In this document: positions 12,841 to 25,766 of the stretch, in pieces
Layout: every line of letters starts with the position of its first letter
Position numbering within the stretch: position 1 is the stretch's first letter
Origin: Phoma sp. XZ068
Lineage: Eukaryota; Ascomycota; Dothideomycetes; Pleosporales; Didymellaceae
DNA length: 64,000 nucleotides
Assembly (NCBI GenBank): GCA_004835665.1
Contig: RBKR01000017.1
Coordinates: 1,169,924 to 1,233,923, forward strand
Direction of reading: 5' to 3'
Program-made: the position numbers and the translations under genes
The notes under the pieces: model-generated
The model's database searches: none
Told to the model about the DNA's origin: nothing
What the model saw: only the letters and a program-made list of their open reading frames with translations

Positions 12841-15800
12841 TAAAGAGCTTAGATTTTTATAGAAAACTAGTATACTATAAGACTAGCTTAAGGTTAATAA
12901 TAAATTAGGTATAGAATATCTTTTACTAGTAGAGCTCTATAGGACTCTAGAAGTAACTCCTCCCCTATTATCTAGGCCTTTAACTTAGTATAAGATATAG
13001 TCTATATAAAGAACTTAAGGTTAATATATTTAGAGTTTTTTTAGCCTTCTTAAACTTAGATATAAGTCCTAAAAGCTTTCTAGATTACTATAAATTTAGC
13101 AAGGCTATATCTTACTCTAGAAATAGAATAAACAGTATTTAGTTTCCTATAATAGTTAGCTATATATTATAAAAGGTAATTAGGCTATAAAACTTTCTTT
13201 TATTATAGGTATATAGTATAGCCTGCCTTATAATTACTATATATAGTACTTTAAACCTAGAGGCTCTAATACTTCTAGATCTTCTTTTAAGTATTAGTAG
13301 AAAATATTCTACCTTTAAATTATAATTAATTACTAAAATTAGCTTTAGTTACTTTTATAAGCTTATAGTCTATTAGATAGCTCTTAACTATCTCCTTTTT
13401 AAGCTAAATAATACTATTCTTAACTAAAATACCTACTATAACTACTAAATTATATTATAATATCTAAAAGCGCAGGGCTAATCTAGTAACTTAAATATAC
13501 TTACTAATATTACCTTATCTTTCTAAGAATATAATTATAATAGTAGGCTAAGTATTAATCTAGTCTATTATAGACTTATAATAAAATAGGAGCTTATCTT
13601 TAATATTATTTACTAATACTCTTTCTACTACTATATTCTTTAACTTTCTACTCCTTCTTAACTAGTTAAAGAGATAACTCTACTTATAACTTAAGAATAC
13701 CTAAGATATAATATATAGGGTATTACCTTCTAAGACTATAGTAAACTAGTATTACCTTATAAAGAAGATCCTTACTTTAATTAATTTAGTAGCTATAATA
13801 TATTTTAGGTAATTCTTTATTATTACCTACTAAAGCTCTATAATTATCTTAGAGGTCCTATATCTATAACTAGTAATTAACTTATATATAGATATATAGA
13901 CCTAGGTTAAATAAAAGAATATAATAAAAATATAGTTAGATATATTACTAAAGACTACTAGATTAAAGTAGTAGAGACTATAGTTAATTAAGGAGTAAAT
14001 ATACCTCTAGATATTATAGTAGACTTTACTAAAGAAAAGACTAGAAGAAGGCTAGAAATAAAGAAGAAGAGTTTCTACTCTAGTCTTAATAAAATAGCAA
14101 TAGGTAGAATATAAGATAAATTCTAAAATTTACCTATAGGTATAGAGCTAAAGGAAATTAAGATAAGGAATTAGAATAGTATTCTATAATAGTTAATTAA
14201 AGACTAAATAAAGATAATAGCCTATAGAGAACTAGAGATATCTTTAAGAAGAAATTTATTAATCTACTTTTTACTATAGTACCTTACTTATTTTACTATA
14301 CTATAAAGTGTCTCCTCTAAGACCTTTCTTAGATTTAGTAATAGTAGTAAGTATTAAGGTATAAGTAATAGAAATTATTAGGTATACTACTACTACTCTA
14401 GAGAATTTATACTACTATATCTAGTTATAATTCTCTACTTCTAAAGCTTATTACTATTACTAAGATTTAACTAACTTAAAGTAGATTCTTAAGATATATA
14501 TAGTAAGTTACTATAGATAATTATAGTTAGCTTATACTAGGCTAAGAAATTCTCTTATATAAAATATAGCTCTTTATATAGAAGTTTAGATAGAGTTAGT
14601 ATAGTATAAAAGGCTTCTAGAGGTATAGTAGAATTATATTATAGCTATATTTATTAGAGGTAAAGTTAGTTTTACTTATATAGCTTATATAATAATAAAG
14701 TTCTAAAAAGGCTGCACATATTTCTTATTACTATTATTACTTATTTATAGTAGCTGCTCTATCTTATAAGTAATATTTATAGTCTATTAAGTATCTTACT
14801 AAAGTGCTATATTAGCTACTTACTATACTAACTAATACTAAGCTTAATAAGTTAAGTAGAGGTAGAGTAATCTCTACTTACTATATAGTATATACTTTAT
14901 TAGAACTATATTTAAGGGGAAGGCATAATTACTAAGCACTATAAGTTATTAGTAGGTAAAAATCTTTAAAAACTTTATTTATCTAGACTTAATAGAAGTA
15001 TTAGGCATACTTTAATAAGCTAAGAGGTAGCTTAAAATAGTAATAGTTCTTAGAAGTATCTATAAAAGATAGTATAGAGATACTATCTAGTATAGCTAGA
15101 CTAGATTTACTTATTAGTTAGACTACTATAAACACTTTTCTAACTAACTTATTAATTTAGCTAAAACTAAAATAATCTTATCTCTTTATATAGAAATAAT
15201 ACTATTACTTAGATTTTAGCCTTAATAGTAATTAGTAATCTACCTTATATTCTTATTAGTACTAGCTAAAATATAAAGTACCCCCTACTTTTCTAGTATA
15301 ATAGTAGAATATACTCTAATAGGTTAAGTAGCTTAGTAAGCTTAGTTACCTAAGGTTATAATAAAGCTTACCTAAGGTTATAATAGAGCTTACTTATAGT
15401 TATTCTATAAGTAGAGTAAGAGCTATTTAGCTCTAAAAGCCTAGTATACTACTATAGTACTTTACTATCTAAAGTAGACTAGTTTTACTAATTAAGACCT
15501 TTACTTATACCTTTCTACTTTAGGTACTAACCTATAGGACTTTTACTCTTACTAGAGTACTATAAGCTCCTTAGCTAATTAATTTAAGTAGTTCTAAAAT
15601 AAGGGGATTTTATATATTATAGCTAGTATTATATACTAGGTATCCTAAAAATACTTCTATTAATAACTAGAACCTAATAATATTATATAATAATATATAA
15701 TATACTAATAGCTAGTAATATTACTCTAGTAATATATATTATTTATAGCAATACTTACTCTATATAATTTATATATACTATAGTAAGTAAGCTATAGTTA

Positions 15801-16428
15801 TCTATATTAAGCTACTACTATATACTTAGACCTCTACTACCCTTATTATATAATAAAACTAGTAATCTTATACCTTAGTATAAGTTTTACTAGAGTACTT
15901 ACTTATTTCTAGCTTACTAAGTAGATAAAGCTAACCTAGCCCTAGCTCTAGAAAATAAAAAAGCTTAAATTAGTACTTTAACTACTACTTATAGTATAAA
16001 GGCTACTTATAGGTTATAACTAGGCACTCTTTAAGGGGCCCTAGCTATACTATCCTAAAGCTTATATCTAGTATCCTTTTATACCTATTTTAATCTTATT
16101 CTTTTTAGAAATACTACTATTAACTAAAGAGTAGTAATAGAAAGTAAGAATATAGGGTACTTATATATTATATATAGTAGTACCTCTAATTAATAGAACT
16201 AATAATTCTTAGCTAGAAGGGATAGACTCTATATATCCCTAATAGTAGGTGTAGCTACTCTATATATACCCCTTAAAATTTAGTAAAAATATACTAAAAG
16301 TTACTCTATTTAAGAGCTTATAATATAACAAATTTATACTATAATATATTATAATAAGTAATATAAAAGAACTTTTTAATAAGGTAAATAACTTTTATAA
16401 TAGAAATTTTATTATATATAATACCTTT
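12841..16428. other. RIP-degraded DNA, unassigned
   Basis: No intact gene. The stretch at 12841-13100 may extend the inverted-repeat arm, with weaker similarity to sequence left of 6690. The segment at about 14810-14942 is an inverted match to 4130-4255. The rest is uniformly TA-rich with no domain I can read. RIP has probably erased further transposons here. Confidence 0.4.
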
Positions 16429-17853
16429 TAATATATTTTATAAGTAAATAGGTTATTATACTTAAATAGGTTACCCTACTAAGTTTCTCTACCTATTAAT
16501 ATTTTTTTTATAATACCTTAATAATATAATATATAGAAGTTCTATAATAAAGGTATAATATACCTTATACTCTTAGCTATTTAATATAATAATATTAAAA
16601 GTAGAAGATATACTATAGTAGTTTATAATATTCTCTAAAGTATCCTCTAAGCTAGATATACTAGCTAGCCTTCTTAATATAATTATATGCCTAATTTAAA
16701 GAGGCTAAAGAAATAAGAAGAGGATATAATTATTATATATATACTTAACTTAGATATAAGAGAAATTAGAGCTATAAAAGATATAGTTTAAAATATAGCC
16801 TCTAATCTACTTATAGTATATAGTAAATAGCCTATTAGTAAGTACTAGGTTACTAACTTTAGTAAGTATATACCTAAGATTAAGCTTTAAAGAAGTTATC
16901 TATATAATTACTAGCAAGTACTAAATAAAGATTTATATATTATAAGCCTCTAGTTCTTACTTATATAGTCTATTAAAAAGAAGTATAGTATTATAAATAA
17001 AGACACCTATAACTTTAATAAGACAGGCTTCTTAATAGGAAAGATTAGGGCCTAAATAGTCTTTACTAGCTCTAAGAAGTATAGTACTCTAAAAAGAGTT
17101 TAACTAGGTAATTATAAGTAGGTTTCTATAATCTAGAGTATTAGTACAGTAGGCTAGGTAATCCTACTATTTATTATTTTTACTAGTAAGGTACTTATCT
17201 TTTCTTAGTATAATAACCTACTTTATAATTAAGTTCTTAAGGTTAGCCCTAATAGCTAGATATCTAATAAGCTTACTATTATATAGCTAAAGTACTTTAA
17301 TATATATATAAAAGTATATAGTATAGGTTTATATAGGCTACTTATTATTAATAGCTATAGAAGCTACTAGTTATTTAAGTTCTACTAATTCTATAAGAAG
17401 GAGAAGATCATTATTCTCTATATACCTTTTTACTTATTATATCTACTATAGCTACTTAATATAGTATACTTTTTACTATTAAAGTAAGTATATAAAGATA
17501 AGATCTTAGCCTTAGTATACTATAGTACTAAGTATATTAAGAAAAAAGCCTTTCTACTAGCCTTTAAAAGATTTTTTAATTAGGTATTTTTAAAGAAAAG
17601 TATCTACTTAAGCTTTTAAGCTGCTAGCTTAGTTCTATATAACCTAAAGGCTATATTATCTAAGCTTAATATAGTTCTTTATATATCTATACCTCTAATA
17701 CTATAGAACACCCTATAAGAAGCTAAAACTTCTAGTAACACTTATAAGATAGAGACTTAATTAATACTAATTTATAATTAAATTTAAAAGTATAAGAGCT
17801 CTTTACTAGTATCTATCCTTAAACTTCTTTATTAACTCTAAAAAAGTACTAAA

Positions 17854-18086
17854 TATTAGATATATAGCTTATAGGAGTTAAATACTTATATTACTATACT
17901 TAGGTAGGGCGTAGTTACTAGAGTTACCTCTATATAAAGTAACTAGAGTATATAGAGCCTAGCTTAGCTGTTTATTATAAAGTAGTAAATAGTCTACTAT
18001 TAATTAACCTTATTTAGAACTATTATAGTCCTACCTACTTATATTAATACTTCTCTTTCTAGTGCCCCTAGCTATTAAGCCTAATA
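17854..18086 (+). repeat. 5' LTR of the Gypsy element
   Basis: 233 bp. It starts TATTAGATATATAGC, RIP-changed from a presumed TGTTAG, and ends CCTAATA. The other LTR ends CCTAACA, so the C-to-T change is visible. It pairs base for base with 24946-25178. Confidence 0.88.
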
Positions 18087-20159
18087 TTCTATTTACTCTC
18101 TCTACTAAAGAGTAGATTATAGTATTATAGAATAAGTAACTAATTAAGCCTTATTATAAAGGAGCTTACCCTAGAACTACTAGAAGTACCTTTTTCTATA
18201 GTAATAAGGGAGTTCTCTATATTAAGGACAGTAAGAACTTAGAATATAATACTAAGAGATAATTAACCTATTATCTCCTTAAATATAATAAATAAGGTAT
18301 AAGGCTTATTAGTATAAGCTAGTAGACTCTTTAATAGGTTATAGCAGCCTATAGAGGCCTAGAATACCCTAGTAGTAGATAGTATAGACTAAGAGCTATA
18401 AGAGTTAGAAGCTTAGTATAAGAGGGCTATAAAGATATAATAACTAGCTTATCTTAAGAAAATAAAGACTAAATACCTTACTAGAAATATTAATACTCTA
18501 TAAGCTATCCTTAGTAGAGCTTAGTTAGCTATAGTAGTTTCTATAGTCTTAACCTTAGGTTTACCTTACTCTAAGCTACTATATATATTTACTAAGTAGA
18601 TATATATAGTATATAACTACTAGAAGTAAGATTATAAGTAGTTTTTTAATAGACTGCCTACTAACTTCCTATAGAAGATATAAAAAGTTAATTTTAGTAT
18701 ATAGTATTTATTAGAGACTATAAAGACCTTATAGTTAGTATACTATACTAACTAACTTTATATAGATTCTTTATAGAACCTAACCTAGAAAGCTATAAAA
18801 GCTATAATACTAGGCTCTCTAGGCACTATCTTAGAAAGAAGATAAAAAGTATATAAGGCCTTAAATTATACTAAAATACTTCCTTATAGCAGTCCTATAG
18901 ATTTACTAGATTATATAAAGCCTTACTAGGAAGAACTAGGTAATATATATAGAGTAAACCTCTAAGTAATTAGATATATCTATATATTACCTAAAGAGAT
19001 ATAAAGGTAGCTATTTATATACCTAGAGGAGTATTATATAATACTTAGCTAGGTAGAAGAGGTTACTAATATAATTTATTAATAGAGAGGCTATTCTAAG
19101 AACTTAAAAGAGAAAAAACCTTCTAAGGAGTTAGAGAAGTAGAAAGGTAACTTAAAAGATATAAAGAGGTCTAAAGAGGCTATAAAGTATAAGAAAGAGG
19201 GTAGTCCTAACTATAGTAGCCTAAAGAGGCCTAAGGGGTTAAAGCTAAGAGTAGACTACTCTATAGTAACCTATTATAGGTATAGGGAGATAGAATATAT
19301 TAAACTAAAGTATTTAAACTCTAATAAGTTTATAAAACCTAAAGAAGAGGGGGACTTAAAAAAAAGTAAGAGGTAGAAGAATTAAATCTACTCCTTCTTG
19401 CCTATATTTCTTATATATAGAAGAGTAAAGATCTTAGTACTCTTTATATAGTATTATACTCTTAGCTAGTATAGCTACTTATAGTAGAAGTAACTATAGA
19501 ATCTTCTAGACTAATAGAGGCCTTAGTAGATAGAGGCTTCTAGCTTAATTTACTTTCTATAATTATAGTAAAGAAGTAAAATCTCTATATAGATTCTCTA
19601 CCTAAATTCTTTATAGAAGGGGTAAATAGGTCTATAATATAGATATATAGTACTATAACTATAAGAATAACTATAGTTAACTTATAAGGCTATAAGAAGG
19701 TAGGTAATATACTATTTATAGTTACTAACCTTAGAAGGTACTAAATATATTTAGGCCTACCTTAGATTAATATATATTAGCCTAAGATTAATTATACTAC
19801 TTAGTATATACTCTTTAAAGAGATAAAGGTTAAGAGTATAACTAAATTCTCTAAGATAGTATTAGAAGATATAGAAGAGTTTAATTATACTATATATAAC
19901 CTCTAGACAGATATATATACCTGTCTTATAGCCTTTATAGGCTAGAATAGGCTAGATTAGCCTAATATAGATAAAATACCTATATACTATACTAATTTTA
20001 TAGATATTATATTAGAAGATAATATATAGTATTTACCTAACTATAGCTTAAATAATTTAGTAATTACTTTAGCTAAAGGAACTATACCCCTATATTAGCC
20101 CTTATATAGTCTATTAGAGGTAGAATTAGTAGTATTATATAAATACCTAGTTAACTATA

Positions 20160-20600
20160 TAGCTAGAGGCTAGATTTAATGCTTAAGATCCTCTACTAGG
20201 GCCCTAATATTATTTATAAAGAAGAAGAATAGTAGTTTATACCTTTATATAGACTTTAGAGGCCTTAATAAGATAACTATAAAGAACTAGTACTTATTAC
20301 CCTTAATCTCTAAATTCTTAGATTACCTCTTAAAAGTAAGGGTGTTTACTAAACTAGATATTAGAGACGCCTATTATTAGATCTAAATAAAAGAAGAAAA
20401 TAAATAAAAAACTATATTCTAGACTAGATATAGTTATTTTAAGTATACTATTATACCCTTTAGCCTAATAAACACACCTACTTAGTTCTAGGTATATATA
20501 AATAAAGCCTTAGCAGGACTAGTAGATATTATATATATTATATACTTAGACAATATCTTAATATTCTTAAATATAGAAGAGGAGTATATTACCTATATTT
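20160..20600 (+). pseudogene. Gypsy reverse transcriptase, RIP-inactivated
   Basis: This is the best-preserved coding block of the element. Readable pieces in order are LFIKKKN, FRGLNKIT, FTKLDIRDAYY and YINKALAGLVD, then YLDN in place of the catalytic YLDD, with the second aspartate changed to asparagine by a G-to-A transition. Several TGG and CAG codons have become TAG. Reverse transcription from this copy is not possible. Confidence 0.85.
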
Positions 20601-23600
20601 AAGAAATTCTAGAATAATTATAGTAATATAAGCTATATATTAAGCTATTAAAGTATAAATAGTATATATAGTATATAGAGTACCTTAAATATATAGTATC
20701 TCTATAAGGGGTTAGTATTAACCTAGAAAGAGCTAAAATAATCTAAGATTAGCTATTACTAGCTATAGTATATAATATATATATTTTTATAAAATTTATA
20801 AACTACTATTAATACTTTATTAAAGGATTTAGCTATATAGTACTCCTACTTATAATATTAACAAGAAAGGACCTAGGTTAGGCCTAGGCTAGGCTAGCTA
20901 TAAAGAGGGAAGAAAGCTAGCTACTATACTTACTAGAGGTAGTAAAGAAAGCCTTTAAGTAGCTAAAGGACACCTTCTTAATAGTCCTAATCCTTACTTA
21001 CTTTAAGAAAGAAAAATAAACTAGACTAGAAGTTAATACTTTAGGTAGAGTAATCTTAGGTATACTAAGCTAATATAGCCTAGGATAGAGCAAAGTAAGC
21101 TAATAGAGGCTAATAGGCTTTTACTTATATAAGCTTATCTAAGTAGAGTATAACTATAATATATATAATTAGGAATTACTAGTAATTATAAAAAGTATAA
21201 AGTACTAGTAATATTACCTCTAGAGGATCTATTTTAAAATTCTTATAGACTATATAAACCTAAAATAGTTTATAGAGACTAAGGTATTAAACTACTAGTA
21301 GGTTTAGTTATACTTAGTACTAAGCTAGTATAATTTTACCTTAACCTACTAACCTAGAAAAATAAACCTAGTAGATAGGCTATTAAGGAAACCTAACTAT
21401 ATAAGTAAGGTATAAAAGCCCTTTTAAAAGTATAATTAGGTATTTATATAACTAATAAAGGATCTCTTAAATAGGAAAAGAGACCTAAGTACTTTAGTAG
21501 CTATAGTAATAATATAGTTAAAGGTAATATATACCTTACTAGAAGAGACAAGTATAGCTCTTTAGAAATTCTAGAAGGCTAATAAGTAATCCTTAAGAGA
21601 ACCTAGAACTATAGAAAAAAAGTCTAATATAGAAATAGATACTAAGATAGATACTAGTACTATAGGGCCTAAAATAGCCTATAGTTACCTAGAATACTTT
21701 ACTATAACCTAGTTAGGTATTAAGGAGCTAGTAATACTATAGAAAAAAGTAGAAGCCCTATAGAAATACTATAATAACTCTATAGTAGAATATTTTAGTA
21801 TAAGAAGAATATTAAAGAAACTCTAGTACTAATATATATAGAAGAGTATAAGAGAGGATATAGCTTAGTACTATAGAGAGTATATACCCTATAGAAGGTT
21901 AATACTAGTAAGGTATAAACTATATAAGCTACTAGTACTACTTCTACTACCTAATAGACTATAGAAGGAAGTTATAATAGACTTTATTATAGAACTTCCC
22001 TCTAGTAAAATAAGTAGTATAGTATATAATATAGTATTAGTAGTAGTATACTAATTAACTAAAATAGCCTATTATATCCTAGCTAGGGGTAATTAGGATA
22101 GGGTTAACTTAGTATAGTCCTAGATAAGGGAGATAATCTAATTATATAAAGCCTCTAAATAAATTATTTCTAATTAAAGCTCTCTAATAAATATAAAATA
22201 CTAGAATACCTTTTAATATTATCTAAACTCTAGAAGAGTTTTTATATCTACCTATTACTTATAGATAGATAGATAGATAGAAAGGTAAAACTAGACCTTA
22301 GAATAATACCTTTAATACTACTATTTATTAGAATAGGATAATTAGGCCCTATAAATCTTAGTAGCAGAGTTTATATATAATAATAGTATATACTTAACTA
22401 TTAAGACTATACTCTTCTAGGTAAACTATAGTTTAGACTCTAGAGAGGTAGACTAGCCTAGTATAGCTCTTAGCTAGAGTAAATTACTCCTTAGAAAGTA
22501 GGTTATAACTAAACTCTTAGAATTATAATAGAAATATAAGAAAAAGATACTAGCAGTAAATATATATTAATAAGTATACTAGAATAAGTTAAGGTTACCT
22601 ATCCTATTTATAGTAGGTAACTAAGTTATAGTTTTAAACTAATATATATAATTAACTAGGCTAAAGTATAAGCTAGATTAGAGGTATATAGGCCTAGGGC
22701 ATATAATAGCCTAGATTAGCCTATTATTATTTAAAGTAGACCTACTTAGACTCTAAAGTATTTATCTAGTCTTCTATATATTATTATTAGAACCTTTTAA
22801 CCTAAAAGGCCTACTTCTACACCTAGTAACTCTAATTCTAGACACTCTTTATACTTATAGTAATAATATATAGAAAGTAGAAAAAATACTTAAATAAAAG
22901 TAAGATAAGGATAGAAATTAGCTCTATTATATAAAATAAGCTAATTTTTTCTCTAAAGAGAACTTATAGGAGCCTAGAGTTAATATATTTTCTAATATAC
23001 TTAAATAGTTCTAGAAAAGGGAGAAAATACTACCTAGGTAATAGAGTAAATAGTAATAACCTAAGAGGTGCCTAGGACAGCTACCTAAGAAAAGGGAAAA
23101 ATATTCTAATACTTAGAAAAATTATAGAAATTCTAAGTATACTACTACTACTAAAGTTAAAAAAGTTACCTTTACTATTTTTCCTACTAGGTTTTAGGTA
23201 TTTAATAGTACTTAATAATAGTAGAAGGTACTAGAAGCTATAATAGCCTAATATATTATAAAATAGTATAGAAAGGTTATAAGAGTAGAATTTAAATAAA
23301 CTATAACTATTAATAGCTACTAAAGTAGTAGAAAACTAGGTATTATCTATATATACTAGAAGGGGCTATATTACCCTATTATATACTATTTTACTCTAGA
23401 ATTACTAAATATACCTTAGAATACCTTAAAACTACCTATTACCCCTTATAACTTAGTAGCCTTAGCTAGAAGCTCCTTATACTCCTTATCCTTTATATTT
23501 ATATACTTAGTAATCTTACCCTTATTAGCAGTAAACTTACTAGCCTTAGAGAGGTAGAGTTCTTTAATCTTACTTATAAGAATAGTAGCTCTAGCCTTAA

Positions 23601-24945
23601 AATTATACCTCTTACTATTAATAAGAATACTCTTAGCCTATAATAAGTTAAAATAGCCTAAAGTAGCTTAAAAGAGGGAAAACTAACCTTCTTAGTAGGA
23701 GAAGTAGCCTTAGCAGCAGCCTATAGCTTAAGCTTATACTTATTACTCTTAACTTTAGCCTATATAGAGACCTTATTATACTTTTAGCTAATAGGATATA
23801 CCTTAGTTATAGGTTTGCCTTAAGAGGTATAAATACCTAAGTATAGGAAGAAGTAGTTAGTATAAGGCTTAAACTCTCTAAAGGGGTTAGTAAGAGCTAA
23901 GAATAGTTAATAAGGGGGTAAAATAGCTTACCCCTTAATTATCTTAGTAACTTAGTATATATTAAAGATTAAATTACTTCTAGCCTAGACCTTTATACTC
24001 TTAAGTACCCTCTTAGACTTAGGCTAGGCCTTAGTATATATAGCTAAGCTAAGCATATTAAAGTACTTATAAATTATATTAAGATAGTTAAAGATAGCTT
24101 TAGGTAGCTATAATAGGTTAGAACAGACTATAATAGTTAATAATAACTTATAATAAGGCTATATACTATAAAGTAGTCTAAGTTAGTAAAGAAACACTAT
24201 ATATACTATATAGTCTAGATATTCTTACTAGTATTAACCTTATAGACCTAAGTATAGTAGAGGTACTAATTACTATTATTAACTAGAGGGAAGTAGCAGC
24301 CTAGATAGTTAGTAAAGAAGATACTACTCTTACTAAAGTAATTAATATAGTAAATATAGCTAAAGGCTATATAGCAGAAATTAGGCACTATATTATTTAA
24401 AACCTCTAAGAAATCTATTATTAGTAGCTAGAAGGTGCTAGTAGGTAGTATAATATATAAAAATAGTTAAGAATAGTATAAAATAGTCTAAAATAGTCTA
24501 GTTAGCACTAAAATAGTTAAATAAAGCTTAAACTAGTTCTAATAAGCCCTAATAAGCTAACTTAGGCTATAATAGCTTAAAATAGCCTATATTAGGACCT
24601 ATTAGGGCTAGGATTTAAAAATAAAAAATTTTAAAAACTTACTAAATTATATAGTAGGAAGAAGAAGTAATAGCTAGAAATTATAAATAGAAACCTATTA
24701 GAGGCCTATAGGTACCCTACTAGCTAGCAGACAGAATTAGAGTATAGGCAAATAGAATTCTAGGTAAAAGTAAAGGTAAAAGTAGAAATTTCTCTCTAGG
24801 AGCCTAAGCCTACCTCTAACTTAAGCTAGGCTACCTACTACCTATTCTTCTAGTATAGAGCTATAACAGCCTATAATAGCTTAAAATAGCTACTAATATA
24901 TTTCTCTATAGTTACCTAGAATATTTAACTATAGAAAAGAAATAT

Positions 24946-25178
24946 TATTAAATATATAGCTTATAGGAGTTAAATACTTATATTACTATACTTAGGTAGA
25001 GTGTAGTTACTAGAGTTACCTCTATATAGAGTAACTAGAGTATATAGAGCCTAGCATAGCTGTTTATTATAAGGTAGTAAATAGTCTACTATTAATTAAC
25101 CTTGTTTAGGACTATTATAGTCCTACCTACTTATATTAATACTTCTCTCTCTAGTGCCTCTAGCTATTAAGCCTAACA
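24946..25178 (+). repeat. 3' LTR of the Gypsy element
   Basis: 233 bp, ending CCTAACA, followed by the CTAAA target-site duplication. It is slightly less mutated than the 5' LTR in places (for example TTAACCTTGTTTAGGAC, where the other has TTAACCTTATTTAGAAC). Confidence 0.88.
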
Positions 25179-25686
25179 CTAAATAGGTAGTAAATTAAGT
25201 AGTATTAATAGTAAAGGAAAATACTAAGCTTTAAAAGGTAGCTAAGGCTATAATAGAGTAAAAGAGTTATAAAAGAAAGTATATCTATATAAAAGATATA
25301 CTTACTATTAGAGATATACTTAATTTAATAGTTTCTAAGGATATTAGTAGAGAGGAAGAGGGTAAAAAGTATATAAAGAGGGCTTATAAAAAGAGGCACT
25401 ATAGGTGTTATAGTAAGACTAGATATAATATATATACCTATAAAGTAAAAATTTAGGATATAGTAGATAGTAATAAGTTTAAAGAATTATTTAATCTACT
25501 ATAATTAACTATAATTTACTATATTATTCTATAACTTATAAGTAGATTATAGTAACTTAGTAGGGTAACCTATTTAGGTATAATAACCTATTTACTTATA
25601 AAATATATTATTAGTTATTTTAGATTCTTTAATATTACTAATAAATTTCTAGTAAGGCTTAAGTACCTTAATATAAAAAAAGGTTA

Positions 25687-25734
25687 ACGTAAACCACCAC
25701 CGAGAGCGACAACCCACCGAGAGCGACAAAATCT
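25687..25734 (+). repeat. Left terminal inverted repeat, copy A
   Basis: 48 bp beginning ACGTAAACC. Inside it, the 16-mer CCACCGAGAGCGACAA occurs twice in tandem, one base apart. Such internal repeats are plausible transposase-binding sites. The reverse complement is at 27488-27535. Confidence 0.93.
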
Positions 25735-25766
25735 GCCAAGACCACTCCTCCTCCTTTCATCCTAAC

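Larger units (their letters stand above)
17854..25178 (+). mobile_element. RIP-degraded Ty3/Gypsy LTR retrotransposon
   Basis: A 7.3-kb element with two 233-bp LTRs and a CTAAA target-site duplication (17849-17853 and 25179-25183) in the coding part of the Fot1-like relic. In order on the + strand: a gag region ending in a CCHC zinc knuckle at about 19262-19310; a protease region near 19500; reverse transcriptase at about 20160-20600 (FRGLNKIT, then FTKLDIRDAYY, and YLDN for the YLDD box at about 20541); RNase H at about 21120-21420; and an integrase region around 21950-22500 (LPNRLWKEV-MDFI type block). Order RT-RH-IN identifies Ty3/Gypsy rather than Copia. All frames carry RIP stops. The 23400-24940 stretch before the 3' LTR has no readable domain. 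Confidence 0.88.
16431..25608 (+). mobile_element. RIP-degraded Fot1/pogo-type transposon, copy 2, split by a Gypsy insertion
   Basis: The terminal inverted repeats start ATATATTTTATAAGTAAATAGG at 16431 and end at 25608 with the near-exact reverse complement. Both are flanked by TA (16429-16430 and 25609-25610), the expected target-site duplication. Transposase sequence runs on the + strand from about 16540 to 17850 and resumes after the Gypsy element at 25184. It includes a degraded first catalytic block (YNFNKTGFLIGKI, about 17005-17045) and the 'LY-PFYLLYLLQ-LN' block at about 17425-17465, corresponding to the family's PHSSHLLQPLD. Without the insert, the element is about 1.84 kb, nearly the length of the intact element at 25687. 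It matches copies 1 and 3. Confidence 0.85.

Noticed and set aside
17854..25178. The large element as Copia-type
   Set aside because: Reverse transcriptase and RNase H precede the integrase, the Gypsy order.
3961..25686. The AT-rich block as a centromere
   Set aside because: The AT-richness is explained by RIP of recognisable transposons, and it lies within 60 kb of a telomere. I see no centromere-specific feature.
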